A stretch of 13,892 bases of DNA from Rhodoluna sp. (GCA_016462375.1 JAEMTJ010000007.1:1-13892), one strand, 5' to 3'. Positions 1-6,553 are shown, counted from the stretch's first letter. The notes: generated by a model from the sequence alone, not told the origin. Numbers and translations: made by a program.

Positions 1-121
1 CGTCGGCAGCGTTAGTAGTAACACCAATGGTTGCCGCCAACATGATCGCGCGAACAATGCCAAGCACTCTCGAGAAAACAGTGCCGCTAGCCATGACTAG
101 TGACGAGCGCAGAAGACTCAT
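1..121 (-). CDS. murJ: MurJ lipid II flippase, N-terminal fragment (runs off the left edge)
   Basis: MurJ (MviN) is the inner-membrane flippase that moves lipid II across the membrane for peptidoglycan synthesis. Only the first 40 codons are in the window. The translation begins MSLLRSSLVMASGTVFSRVL and continues into GIVRAIMLAATIG; the SG/SRVLGxxR signature and the hydrophobic first membrane segment are typical of the MurJ N-terminus. The ATG at 121-119 overlaps the TGA of the upstream gene by four bases (ATGA), which suggests translational coupling; a second ATG at 94 would drop nine residues and is less likely. Its place after Nudix and DUF6049-type genes is the conserved actinobacterial arrangement near oriC. 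The identification rests on a short stretch plus synteny. Confidence 0.85.
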   Translation of the reverse strand, partial: MSLLRSSLVMASGTVFSRVLGIVRAIMLAATIGVTTNAAD

Positions 122-603
122 ACGTTGAGCTTTCTTCTACGCATGCGAGTGACCCCCAGTGCCAGCAAGATGAGAATCAAGCCTGCAAAACCGTATAACA
201 AATACAGCTCGACATCAGGATTGGCAGTGAGCTTTATTTGAGTGGTTGTCCCAAGTCGCAGATCGGTAAAGGTTGTTACCCAGACCTTCATTGTGAAAAC
301 ACCGGATGCGATTGCAGTAACCGGGACTAGCGCATCTTTTCTTGAGTTGGCAGGAACAGTTAGAGAGACGTATTCCTGAACATTGAGAGAAGCATTTGTT
401 GTTAACGCATGGACACGAATTCGAATTGGACGATCGTAATTATTTTGGACAGAAACAGGAACTTTAGATTCTCGAGAAACCATGTTGATGTCAGAACCCG
501 GAACGATGAAAACTTGTGCTTGTGGGAGTGTTGCATGTGCAGAACTCACACCGCTAACTGTCGCTAAAGCGAGAGTTAGTATCGCAAATATTTTCTTCAC
601 CAT
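118..603 (-). CDS. Short DUF6049-like exported, membrane-anchored protein next to murJ
   Basis: A 161-residue exported protein of unknown biochemical role. Seen in the sequence: a signal peptide at residues 1-24 (MVKK, hydrophobic core, then AHA as a signal peptidase site); a beta-rich, Ig-like domain at about 44-128 with the pattern VPVSVQNN followed by IRIRVHAL and VPANS; one membrane segment at about 132-152; and a basic tail RMRRRK that would be cytoplasmic. The domain resembles the C-terminal part of the large actinobacterial DUF6049 proteins (Rv3909-like, usually many hundreds of residues) that sit between a Nudix gene and murJ, but the long N-terminal region is absent. I chose the ATG at 603, which overlaps the Nudix stop by seven bases and gives a clean signal peptide; a GTG at 618 would add MGRKT. 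It overlaps murJ by four bases, so a link to lipid II export or cell-wall assembly is inferred from context only. Confidence 0.75.
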   Translation of the reverse strand: MVKKIFAILTLALATVSGVSSAHATLPQAQVFIVPGSDINMVSRESKVPVSVQNNYDRPIRIRVHALTTNASLNVQEYVSLTVPANSRKDALVPVTAIASGVFTMKVWVTTFTDLRLGTTTQIKLTANPDVELYLLYGFAGLILILLALGVTRMRRRKLNV

Positions 604-1052
604 TGTTTTGCGACCCACTCTTGGACAATTAGAGCTAAGCGTCTTTCATTTTCATGAGTTAACTCTTCAGCGATGAGGTCGATATTGATCCAGCGGATAT
701 CCACTGCCTCATGATCTGGATCATTGTCGATGGTAAGAGTGCCGCCAGTTTGTTTCATCAGGAAGTGATGCACAGTCTTACTGATTACTGCAGTGGGGGT
801 CGAGAATTCATATCTGATTGAACCCAAAGGTTCGATGATTTCAGCTTCTAAACCGGTTTCTTCGAGTACTTCTCTGAGAGCTGCTGCCTCAATAGTTTCG
901 GTGCCTTCGAGGTGGCCTTTGGGAATACACCAGTCAATCCGACCACCGCGGTTGCGGCGTCCGATGACGGCTATTCGCGAAGACCCATCAGCGGCTAAAA
1001 CAAATCCCCCAGCTGAAGTCTCTTCGACGCGAGGTTTCACTCGAGAGTTCAT
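597..1052 (-). CDS. Nudix hydrolase (MutT4-like)
   Basis: A 151-residue Nudix-fold hydrolase that would cleave a nucleoside diphosphate linked to some moiety in a metal-dependent reaction; the substrate cannot be read from the sequence. The Nudix box is complete at residues 46-68: G, five residues, E, seven residues, then REVLEETGL, with the metal-binding glutamates of the REXXEE core present. GGFVLAADG near the N-terminus and WCIPKGHLEG just before the box are typical. It starts the minus-strand operon leading to the DUF6049-like gene and murJ and diverges from the CCA-adding enzyme across 37 bases. The same neighbourhood in Mycobacterium carries mutT4, so it is probably that orthologue. The start is the ATG at 1052; the only SD-like bases (AAGGG) touch the start codon, and a TAGGCT hexamer six bases upstream suggests a leaderless transcript. 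Confidence 0.9.
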   Translation of the reverse strand: MNSRVKPRVEETSAGGFVLAADGSSRIAVIGRRNRGGRIDWCIPKGHLEGTETIEAAALREVLEETGLEAEIIEPLGSIRYEFSTPTAVISKTVHHFLMKQTGGTLTIDNDPDHEAVDIRWINIDLIAEELTHENERRLALIVQEWVAKQW

Positions 1053-1058
1053 CCCTTA

Positions 1059-1064
1059 AGCCTA
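1059..1064 (-). promoter_or_regulatory. Candidate -10 element of a leaderless promoter for the Nudix-murJ operon
   Basis: On the minus strand, TAGGCT ends six bases before the ATG at 1052. It fits the actinobacterial TANNNT -10 pattern at the spacing expected when transcription starts at the A of the start codon. No convincing -35 hexamer is seen, and there is no properly spaced Shine-Dalgarno site, so the case rests on position. Confidence 0.35.
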
Positions 1065-1089
1065 ACGCCGTGGGGGAATTCAAAAGCGG

Positions 1090-2538
1090 ATGGACGATTT
1101 CACGGGCATACTTAAATTCATGCCAACAGTTGAAGAGGCTCTAGCCAATTTGCAGCGGACCAGCGAGAGTCCGTTACTTGTCAAACTCGGCACACTGTTT
1201 ACCAATGCTGGCTATGAATTGGCTCTAGTTGGCGGGCCAGTCAGGGATGCCTTCTTAGGACGTGAGACCAACGACCTAGATTTTGCTACCTCGGCAGACC
1301 CAGACCAGATTCTGGCAGTGCTAAAAGGGAACGTTGATGCCCACTGGGATATTGGCAGAGATTACGGCACCATCGGCGCGCGAATGGGTGATACCACGGT
1401 TGAAATCACAACTTATCGGGCAGATCAATATGACGATGACTCCCGCAAGCCAAATGTCGTGTTTGGTAAAGATCTGAACGATGACCTGTTTAGACGTGAC
1501 TTTGCGATTAACGCCATGGCGCTCAGATTGCCCGATGGAGTCTTTGTTGATCCATTCAGTGGGCTACAGGATTTATTAGATGGCCTGATTCGGACACCAG
1601 GTAAACCTGAGGACAGCTTTAGCGATGACCCGCTTCGAATGATGAGAGCGGCTAGGTTTGCATCCCAACTGGGGTTCCAAATCCATGAGGATACTTTCAG
1701 CGCAATGAAAGCTATGGCTGAACGCATCGAGATAGTTTCTGCCGAACGTATTCAGGGTGAACTGAGCAAGCTTTTGTTAGGGGCTAACCCTAGAGAAGGT
1801 TTAGAAGCACTAGTTGATTCAGGTTTGGCGCAGATTGTTATTCCTGAACTTCCAGCACTGAAGTTAGAGATTGATGAGCATCACCATCACAAGGATGTTT
1901 ATCAGCACACGCTAACTGTTGTTGAGCAGGCAATCGATTATGGAAAGGACTATGGGCTTGAGGACGATTTGGTTCTTCGATTAGCCGCCCTGACGCATGA
2001 CATCGGTAAGCCCGCTACTAGAAAATTAGAAGCTGGCGGTGCAGTTACCTTCTATCACCACGATGTCGTTGGGTCAAAGCTTGCGACTAAAAGGTTGAGG
2101 GAACTCAAATTTGATAACGACACCATCAAGGCAGTTTCAAGGCTCATCGAATTGCATCTTCGGTTCTTCGGATACAGCGATCAGCCTTGGAGTGACTCGG
2201 CTATCAGAAGATATGTTCGTGATGCCGATGAGCAACTGCTGAGACTCCATGCACTAACCCGTGCTGATGTGACTACTCGTAATCAGAAGAAATCTGACCG
2301 GCTAGCACACGCTTACGACGATCTAGAGAAGCGGATAGCAATTCTTGCTGAGCAAGAAGAGCTCAACGCTATTCGGCCTGACCTGTCTGGTGAAGAGATT
2401 ATGGAGATCCTTGGGCTCACTCCTGGCCCTGAGGTTGGTGAGGCTTACCGCTACTTGTTGGAACTTCGTTTAGATGAGGGTCCGCTTTCAGAAGAAGAGG
2501 CAAAATCCCGCTTGCTTGCTTGGTGGCAATCAAGGTAG
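1090..2538 (+). CDS. cca: CCA tRNA nucleotidyltransferase with C-terminal HD domain
   Basis: Adds or repairs the 3'-CCA end of tRNAs in the cytoplasm, using CTP and ATP without a template. The 482-residue protein has the class II nucleotidyltransferase core: LVGGPVRDAFLG at 47-57, the metal-binding DLD at 62-64, RRDFAINAMAL at 135-145, and the PLRMMRAARFASQLGF region at 181-196. The C-terminal half has an HD-type domain (HHHHKDVYQH near 264-273, then THDIGKP at 302-308), which marks the actinobacterial CCA-enzyme type, often labelled pcnA. Length is normal for that family. It diverges from the Nudix gene and is followed after 114 bases by rpsF, as in other actinobacteria. Start choice is uncertain: ATG at 1090 has only a distant GGGGGA (1071-1076), and ATG at 1120 (MPTVEEALANLQ) would shorten it by ten residues. 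Confidence 0.95.
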   Translation: MDDFTGILKFMPTVEEALANLQRTSESPLLVKLGTLFTNAGYELALVGGPVRDAFLGRETNDLDFATSADPDQILAVLKGNVDAHWDIGRDYGTIGARMGDTTVEITTYRADQYDDDSRKPNVVFGKDLNDDLFRRDFAINAMALRLPDGVFVDPFSGLQDLLDGLIRTPGKPEDSFSDDPLRMMRAARFASQLGFQIHEDTFSAMKAMAERIEIVSAERIQGELSKLLLGANPREGLEALVDSGLAQIVIPELPALKLEIDEHHHHKDVYQHTLTVVEQAIDYGKDYGLEDDLVLRLAALTHDIGKPATRKLEAGGAVTFYHHDVVGSKLATKRLRELKFDNDTIKAVSRLIELHLRFFGYSDQPWSDSAIRRYVRDADEQLLRLHALTRADVTTRNQKKSDRLAHAYDDLEKRIAILAEQEELNAIRPDLSGEEIMEILGLTPGPEVGEAYRYLLELRLDEGPLSEEEAKSRLLAWWQSR

Positions 2539-2541
2539 AGT
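2512..2541 (+). promoter_or_regulatory. Candidate promoter for the rpsF-ssb-rpsR-rplI operon
   Basis: TTGCTT (2512-2517) and TAGAGT (2536-2541) are separated by 18 bases and overlap the end of the CCA-enzyme gene. Initiation would fall at about 2548, exactly where a structured leader begins. The same -10 hexamer, TAGAGT, occurs in the good promoter at 13139-13144. Confidence 0.5.
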
Positions 2542-2547
2542 AGTGAA

Positions 2548-2652
2548 GTTGCCCTGAAGAGACCCTGTGCTTTTTATCCGGGCAGCAACTGCATATACCC
2601 TCCTGTCACGGAAACGCCGTGGCCGTTCTAGTCCAGAGGAGGTGGGTTAGTC
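2548..2652 (+). promoter_or_regulatory. Structured rpsF leader, candidate S6:S18 autoregulatory RNA
   Basis: The roughly 105-base leader can form two helices. GTTGCCC (2548-2554) pairs with GGG (2580-2582) and CAAC (2586-2589), leaving a three-base bulge and enclosing a loop that has CCG at its end (2578-2580). A second hairpin, GTCACGG (2605-2611) with CCGTGGC (2617-2623), closes a five-base loop and includes one G-U pair. A strong AGGAGGT (2637-2643) lies ten bases before the rpsF ATG. In many bacteria the S6:S18 complex binds a CCG-containing structured motif in its own leader; both rpsF and rpsR are in this operon. Assigning this RNA to that class is inference. Confidence 0.45.
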
Positions 2653-3048
2653 ATGCATAAATACGAAGTCATGGTCATTCTTGACTCAGATATCGAAGAG
2701 CGTACCGTCGGTGCCAGCTTAGACAAATTCCTCAACGTAATTCGCAACGGTGGAGGCACCGTTGACAGCGTTGACATTTGGGGCCGTCGTCGTTTCGCTT
2801 ACGAAATCAATAAGAAAAACGAAGGCATCTATGCCGTCCTATACCTGACCTGTCAGCCTGCTGAAGTTCTTGAGTTGGACCGTCAGTTGAAGCTATCTGA
2901 GGCAGTTGTGCGCACCAAGGTGCTACGTGCCGAAGATGCAGTATTCAGAATTAATGCTGTAGTGGTTCCAGAAGTTAGCCCCGCTGAAAAAGCTGCTGAC
3001 GAGAAGCCAGTTAGAGCTAAGAAGCCTGCCGTAAAGTCAGCTGAGTAA
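2653..3048 (+). CDS. rpsF: 30S ribosomal protein S6
   Basis: S6 binds 16S rRNA with S18 in the platform of the small subunit. The 131-residue protein begins MHKYEVMVILDSDIEE, contains the family-typical VDSVDIWGRRRFAYEI stretch, and has a lysine/alanine-rich C-terminal extension (EKAADEKPVRAKKPAVKS) beyond the roughly 96-residue core; such tails are common in this protein. The start follows a strong AGGAGGT. It is the first gene of an operon with ssb (five bases downstream), rpsR and rplI, and the upstream structured leader may mediate feedback by S6:S18. Confidence 0.97.
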   Translation: MHKYEVMVILDSDIEERTVGASLDKFLNVIRNGGGTVDSVDIWGRRRFAYEINKKNEGIYAVLYLTCQPAEVLELDRQLKLSEAVVRTKVLRAEDAVFRINAVVVPEVSPAEKAADEKPVRAKKPAVKSAE

Positions 3049-3053
3049 TTCTC

Positions 3054-3554
3054 ATGGCCGGTGAACTAACTATTACTGTTGTTGGCAACCTAGCCAACGA
3101 TCCAGAATTGCGTAACACCAATAGCGGTATTGCTTTTGTTGGTCTAAACGTGGCTTCAACTCCACGCACCTACAACCGCAACACCAGCACTTGGGAAGAT
3201 GGCGAAACTGTTTGGGTTAGATGCACAGCTTGGCGCGATGTTGCCGATAACGTAGCTCGTTCTCTTACAAAGGGAACCAGAGTTATCGTCACCGGTCGCC
3301 TAAAGCCTGCTTCTGCATACCAATCAAACACTGGTGAAGCCCGTGCTTCGATCGAGATTGAGATCGAAGAGATTGGTCCTTCACTTCGCTACGCAACCGC
3401 AACCGTTACCCGCAAGGCAAGAGACGCCGGTGCAGTTGACTCAAACGCATGGGGCAACGCTCCGGTTGCGGCAGTCACCCCGCCAGCGAACGATGCTTGG
3501 GCCAACCCAGGAGTTGATAGTGGCTTTGCCGCTGGCGACTCAACACCTTTCTAA
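3054..3554 (+). CDS. ssb: Single-stranded DNA-binding protein
   Basis: SSB coats single-stranded DNA during replication, recombination and repair and recruits partners through its C-terminal tip. The 166-residue protein has an OB-fold at about residues 1-112 (ELTITVVGNLANDPELR, then ETVWVRCTAWRDVADNVA and RVIVTGRLK), followed by an alanine/proline/asparagine-rich linker. The tip reads AAGDSTPF: the terminal PF that docks partners is kept, but only one acidic residue lies close to it, whereas the usual tip has several (DDIPF type). It starts five bases after rpsF with no good SD of its own, so it is probably translationally coupled. Confidence 0.97.
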   Translation: MAGELTITVVGNLANDPELRNTNSGIAFVGLNVASTPRTYNRNTSTWEDGETVWVRCTAWRDVADNVARSLTKGTRVIVTGRLKPASAYQSNTGEARASIEIEIEEIGPSLRYATATVTRKARDAGAVDSNAWGNAPVAAVTPPANDAWANPGVDSGFAAGDSTPF

Positions 3555-3573
3555 GAATTCATAGGAGACACAA

Positions 3574-3837
3574 ATGGCAGCAAAGATTAACAGCGACCGC
3601 GTCAAAAAAGGCAGTCGCAACGCAAAGAACCTAAAGCTTGCACCAGCAAAGCCAATCAAGGTTGGCGTTATTGATTACAAGGACATCGCAACTTTACGCA
3701 AGTTCGTGTCTGACCGTGGCAAGATTCGTTCTCGTCGCATCACTGGAGTTTCTGTTCAGGAACAACGTCTAATTGCCCGTGCAGTAAAGAACGCTCGTGA
3801 GGTTGCACTTATGCCTTACGCTGGCGCTGGCAGATAA
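3574..3837 (+). CDS. rpsR: 30S ribosomal protein S18, zinc-free type
   Basis: S18 pairs with S6 in the small-subunit platform. The 87-residue protein has the signature VIDYKDIATLRKFVSDRGKI followed by SRRITGVSVQEQRL and ends in the usual REVALMPYAG region. It contains no cysteine, so it lacks the zinc-binding CXXC found in many S18 proteins, including common Streptomyces and mycobacterial forms; the cysteine-free form is typical of Microbacteriaceae. AGGAG (3563-3567) sits before the ATG. It lies 19 bases after ssb and 13 bases before rplI. Confidence 0.97.
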   Translation: MAAKINSDRVKKGSRNAKNLKLAPAKPIKVGVIDYKDIATLRKFVSDRGKIRSRRITGVSVQEQRLIARAVKNAREVALMPYAGAGR

Positions 3838-3850
3838 GTAGGGATGACAA

Positions 3851-4303
3851 ATGTCTAAAGTAATTTTGACCAACGAGGTATCGGGCCTAGGCTCAGCCGG
3901 CGACGTTGTTGAAGTAAAGAACGGTTACGCACGTAACTACCTATTGCCTAGAGGCTTTGCAGTTATCTGGACCAAGGGTGGTGAGAAGCAGGTTAGTTCA
4001 ATTAAGGCTGCCCGCGACGCTCGTGCTCTAGCAACTGTTGAAGAAGCCCAGGCTTTCAAGGACAGTTTGCAGGCTAACCCAATCAAGGTGGTCGTAAAGG
4101 CTGGAGTTGGTGGCCGTCTATTTGGTGCAGTCAAGAACGGCGACGTTGCAGCAGCAGTTGCAGCGGCAGGGCTTGGCGAGATCGACAAGCGCAAGGTAGC
4201 TTTCTTCTCACCAATTCGCACAACAGGTAACTTTGAGGCGACTGTAAAGCTGCATTCAGACCTGACTGCAACATTAAAGCTTCTGGTTGTTGCAAAGAAG
4301 TAA
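3851..4303 (+). CDS. rplI: 50S ribosomal protein L9
   Basis: L9 binds 23S rRNA at the base of the L1 stalk. The 150-residue protein has the N-terminal L9 signature (GLGSAGDVVEVKNGYARNYL then LPRGFAV), a long connecting helix at about 50-75, and the C-terminal domain with AGVGGRLFGAVKNGDVAAA. Length is normal. A TAGGGA-like site (3839-3844) precedes the ATG. It ends the ribosomal operon and is followed at once by a strong intrinsic terminator. Confidence 0.97.
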   Translation: MSKVILTNEVSGLGSAGDVVEVKNGYARNYLLPRGFAVIWTKGGEKQVSSIKAARDARALATVEEAQAFKDSLQANPIKVVVKAGVGGRLFGAVKNGDVAAAVAAAGLGEIDKRKVAFFSPIRTTGNFEATVKLHSDLTATLKLLVVAKK

Positions 4304-4315
4304 TTAGTTTTAAAG

Positions 4316-4354
4316 CTAATGGCAGGCTCCTAGAGCCTGCCATTAGTGTTTTAA
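4316..4354 (+). terminator. Intrinsic terminator of the rpsF-rplI operon
   Basis: CTAATGGCAGGCTC (4316-4329) is perfectly complementary to GAGCCTGCCATTAG (4333-4346), giving a 14-bp stem with a three-base loop, followed by a TGTTTTAA tail. It lies 12 bases after the rplI stop. It separates the ribosomal operon from the DnaA-box region and dnaB. Confidence 0.92.
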
Positions 4355-4375
4355 GAGGGCCAGACACGCCGATTC

Positions 4376-4586
4376 TGTGGATAACCTGTGGATAACTCGT
4401 GAAATTTTTCATGAAAAACGGAACGTTTCAAAACCTTAATGCACAGGTTTAACCTTGCGTTAATGTATGGCATGCGACGCTATAAGCCAATAAATCAATG
4501 AGTTTTTGGAAGTTATCCACAACTATGGTTAGTGTTATCCACAATTTATCCACAGTTGCCTCGGCGTGTTCCACTAGTTATCCACA
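4376..4586. other. Cluster of six consensus DnaA boxes upstream of dnaB (origin-like or DnaA-titration/regulatory region)
   Basis: Six exact copies of the DnaA box TTATCCACA lie within 211 bases. Two are on the minus strand (4376-4384 and 4387-4395, start to start 11 bases). Four are on the plus strand (4513-4521, 4535-4543, 4546-4554, 4578-4586; start-to-start 22, 11 and 32 bases, close to whole helical turns). Between the groups is an AT-rich stretch (4396-4512) with a perfect palindrome. The arrangement resembles a replication origin. By gene order, however, the usual actinobacterial oriC at dnaA should lie outside the window to the left. Non-oriC DnaA-box clusters that limit initiation are known in Streptomyces, so titration, DnaA control of dnaB, or an extra or moved origin are all possible. 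Boxes are certain; function is inferred. Confidence 0.9.
4405..4418. repeat. Perfect 14-bp palindrome inside the DnaA-box region
   Basis: TTTTTCATGAAAAA is its own reverse complement and begins ten bases after the second minus-strand DnaA box. It could be an operator for a dimeric protein or part of an easily melted element. Nothing in the sequence identifies a binding protein. Confidence 0.6.
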
Positions 4587-4678
4587 GAGTAAATAACAGC
4601 CTTTATTGCTCACTCAATGTCTATGGTGGATGCTACACATAAGTTCTGCAGTACTTTGCTTCAAAAAGGAAGAAAAAG
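4587..4678 (+). promoter_or_regulatory. dnaB upstream region and ribosome binding site
   Basis: The bases between the last DnaA box and dnaB hold an SD-like AAGGA (4666-4670), eight bases before the ATG at 4679, within an A-rich stretch. TANNNT hexamers occur at 4622-4627 (TATGGT) and 4640-4645 (TAAGTT), but neither has a convincing -35 partner, so the promoter position is not settled. Any promoter here would sit next to the DnaA boxes and could be controlled by DnaA. Confidence 0.4.
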
Positions 4679-6028
4679 ATGACCATTGCGCCAGTAGCCA
4701 AAGCCTTTAGATCAGAAGATCGCCTGCTCCCTCATGACCTAAACGCCGAGCAGAGCACCTTGGGTGGGATGTTGCTGTCGGCAGATGTAGTTCACTCAAT
4801 TCTTTCTGAGGGAAGGCTAAAAACCAGAGACTTTTACGCGCCGAAGCACGAACTCATCTATAGCGCTATCGAGGCGTTAGCAAACCATGGAGAGCCGACA
4901 GACGTTATCACTGTGAACGCTGAACTTTCCAAGATGGGCAAGCTCGCCACCATCGGTGGAGCTGAATACTTACACGAATTAACTTCGATTGTGCCAACGG
5001 CTGCGAGTGCGAAATTTTATGCGGACATTGTTAGAGATAAAGCAGTACTGCGAAGACTGATTGAAGTTGGAACTCGAATTGCGCAGCGCGGTTATGACGC
5101 CGAAGGCGAAGTTGAAGAATTAGTCAACGTTGCACAAAACGAAATCTACACAGTTGCAGATGAATCGACTGGTGCGGATTGGACGCGACTGAGTAAAGCG
5201 TTGCAAGATGCTGCAGATGAAATTGAATTGATTCAAAAGAAAGACGGCCTCTCTGGAGTGCCAACCGGGTTTACTCAATTCGACAAAGACACAAATGGTT
5301 TACATCCGGGACAACTTGTAATTATTGCTGCACGTCCTGGTTTAGGTAAGTCGACGCTTGCACTTGATATAGCGAGAGAAGCTGCAATCAACAACAAACT
5401 TGCAACTGCAGTTTTCTCACTCGAAATGAGTACGACAGAAATCGCGATGCGGTTACTCTCAGCTGAAACTGGAATTCAACTACAGAGCATGCGTCGCGGT
5501 GGTATCACCGATAACGAGTGGGCAATCATGGCAGAGCGCAGAAGTAACATCGGCGCTGCACCTCTAGTTATTGACGACAGCCCTAATCTAAACATTGTTG
5601 AGATCCGAGCTAAGTGTCGTCGAATGCTCAAAGAGTTTGATCTGAAACTTGTAATTATTGACTACCTTCAGCTGATGACTTCAGGTAAGAAAGTTGAAAA
5701 CCGTCAGCAGGAAGTTTCCGAATTCTCAAGATCACTCAAACTGCTTGCAAAAGAACTAAAAATTCCGGTTATTGCACTTTCACAATTGAACCGTAAATCT
5801 GAAGACGGCACAAACAAAAAACCGGAACTTTCACAACTTCGTGAATCCGGATCGCTTGAGCAAGACGCCGACGTAGTGGTTCTAATTCACCGCGATTTAT
5901 CTGGTGCAGAAACTGCAAGGCCAGGCGAAGCAGAACTCATTCTGGCGAAGCAACGTAACGGACCAACAGGGACATCAACTATTTTGTTCCAGGGCCAGTA
6001 CTCTCGATTCGTAAATCCTAAGGAGTAG
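4679..6028 (+). CDS. dnaB: Replicative DNA helicase DnaB
   Basis: DnaB is the hexameric helicase that unwinds DNA ahead of the replication fork. The 449-residue protein has the N-terminal domain (HDLNAEQSTLGGMLLSADVV, residues 19-38, through about 115), a linker, and a RecA-like ATPase domain: Walker A ARPGLGKST at 218-226, FSLEMS with the catalytic glutamate E249, Walker B LVIIDYLQLM at 324-333, SQLNR at 368-372, and RESGSLEQDADVV at 388-400. Length is normal; no intein interrupts the Walker A region, where some actinobacterial DnaB proteins carry one. AAGGA lies eight bases before the ATG. The DnaA-box cluster directly upstream hints at DnaA-dependent control. Two small membrane-protein genes follow with almost no gap. 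Confidence 0.98.
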   Translation: MTIAPVAKAFRSEDRLLPHDLNAEQSTLGGMLLSADVVHSILSEGRLKTRDFYAPKHELIYSAIEALANHGEPTDVITVNAELSKMGKLATIGGAEYLHELTSIVPTAASAKFYADIVRDKAVLRRLIEVGTRIAQRGYDAEGEVEELVNVAQNEIYTVADESTGADWTRLSKALQDAADEIELIQKKDGLSGVPTGFTQFDKDTNGLHPGQLVIIAARPGLGKSTLALDIAREAAINNKLATAVFSLEMSTTEIAMRLLSAETGIQLQSMRRGGITDNEWAIMAERRSNIGAAPLVIDDSPNLNIVEIRAKCRRMLKEFDLKLVIIDYLQLMTSGKKVENRQQEVSEFSRSLKLLAKELKIPVIALSQLNRKSEDGTNKKPELSQLRESGSLEQDADVVVLIHRDLSGAETARPGEAELILAKQRNGPTGTSTILFQGQYSRFVNPKE

Positions 6029-6031
6029 TTG

Positions 6032-6553
6032 ATGAAATTAGCAAATATACTTCGCTCGATAATTTTCGCGAGTGCGGCTGCGTTTCTAATTTTCAATCAA
6101 GACCACTCGGTTCCAACCGGCATTGCTGTTGTGCAATATGTTTCAACAGCGATAGCTTTTGGTTCCGCTGTCCTATACAAAATTGACTCTAGTGAAAATA
6201 AGCTTGGGCCGATAGTTGTTCCAGGTGCGATCGCATTCATTATTGCCTTGATGTCAATTTTTGTTGCACCAGAAACTCCAGAAGTGTCATTGACTTTACT
6301 CACCGGCTTGATTGCGGCTTTTGCTGGCGGTAACGCAATTACCGAGTTTGTTATTTCACTAAAGAGCCCCAAGGCGGACAAGCTTGAACTCAGAATCAGC
6401 GCCGCCATTGGCTTCTTGACTGCCCTGGTGTTCGGGCTCGGTCAACTGGACGGACTAAATGCAGTGGGCTTCTTCAGCGCATACCTCAGTGTTTTGGCGG
6501 TCCAAAGGGCTGTTTGGATTGCATCGCCTAAATCAAAGGATGAAAATGGCTAA
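6032..6553 (+). CDS. Six-segment integral membrane protein of unknown function
   Basis: I do not recognise this 173-residue protein. It is strongly hydrophobic, with six likely membrane segments at about 5-21, 30-49, 60-79, 86-109, 121-137 and 143-163, short connecting loops and a charged C-terminal tail (SPKSKDENG). No catalytic motif or signal peptide is evident; NAITEFVISL near 101-110 follows a glycine-rich AFAGG turn. In size and topology it recalls DUF308/HdeD-type proteins, but I cannot assign it there. I chose the ATG at 6032, six bases after AAGGAG (6020-6025), over the adjacent TTG at 6029. The gene starts three bases after the dnaB stop and overlaps the next gene by eight bases, so all three are probably co-transcribed. 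Confidence 0.8.
   Translation: MKLANILRSIIFASAAAFLIFNQDHSVPTGIAVVQYVSTAIAFGSAVLYKIDSSENKLGPIVVPGAIAFIIALMSIFVAPETPEVSLTLLTGLIAAFAGGNAITEFVISLKSPKADKLELRISAAIGFLTALVFGLGQLDGLNAVGFFSAYLSVLAVQRAVWIASPKSKDENG

Noticed and set aside
793..1059. Plus-strand open frame opposite the Nudix gene
   Set aside because: It is antisense to a complete Nudix domain and its translation resembles no protein family.
2549..2554. TTGCCC recurring near several transcription starts (2549, 8175, 13145, 13869)
   Set aside because: A 6-mer is expected several times in a window of this size, and spacing from the -10 elements is not constant, so this is not supported as a shared initiator element.
3937..4221. Long open frames on the strand opposite rplI, purB and the E2 gene
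   Set aside because: They lie wholly within strongly conserved genes, have low-complexity or unfamiliar translations and no SD; they are by-products of codon bias.
4679..6028. A possible intein in dnaB, common in some actinobacteria
   Set aside because: The ATPase motifs run on without interruption and the protein has the normal length of 449 residues.
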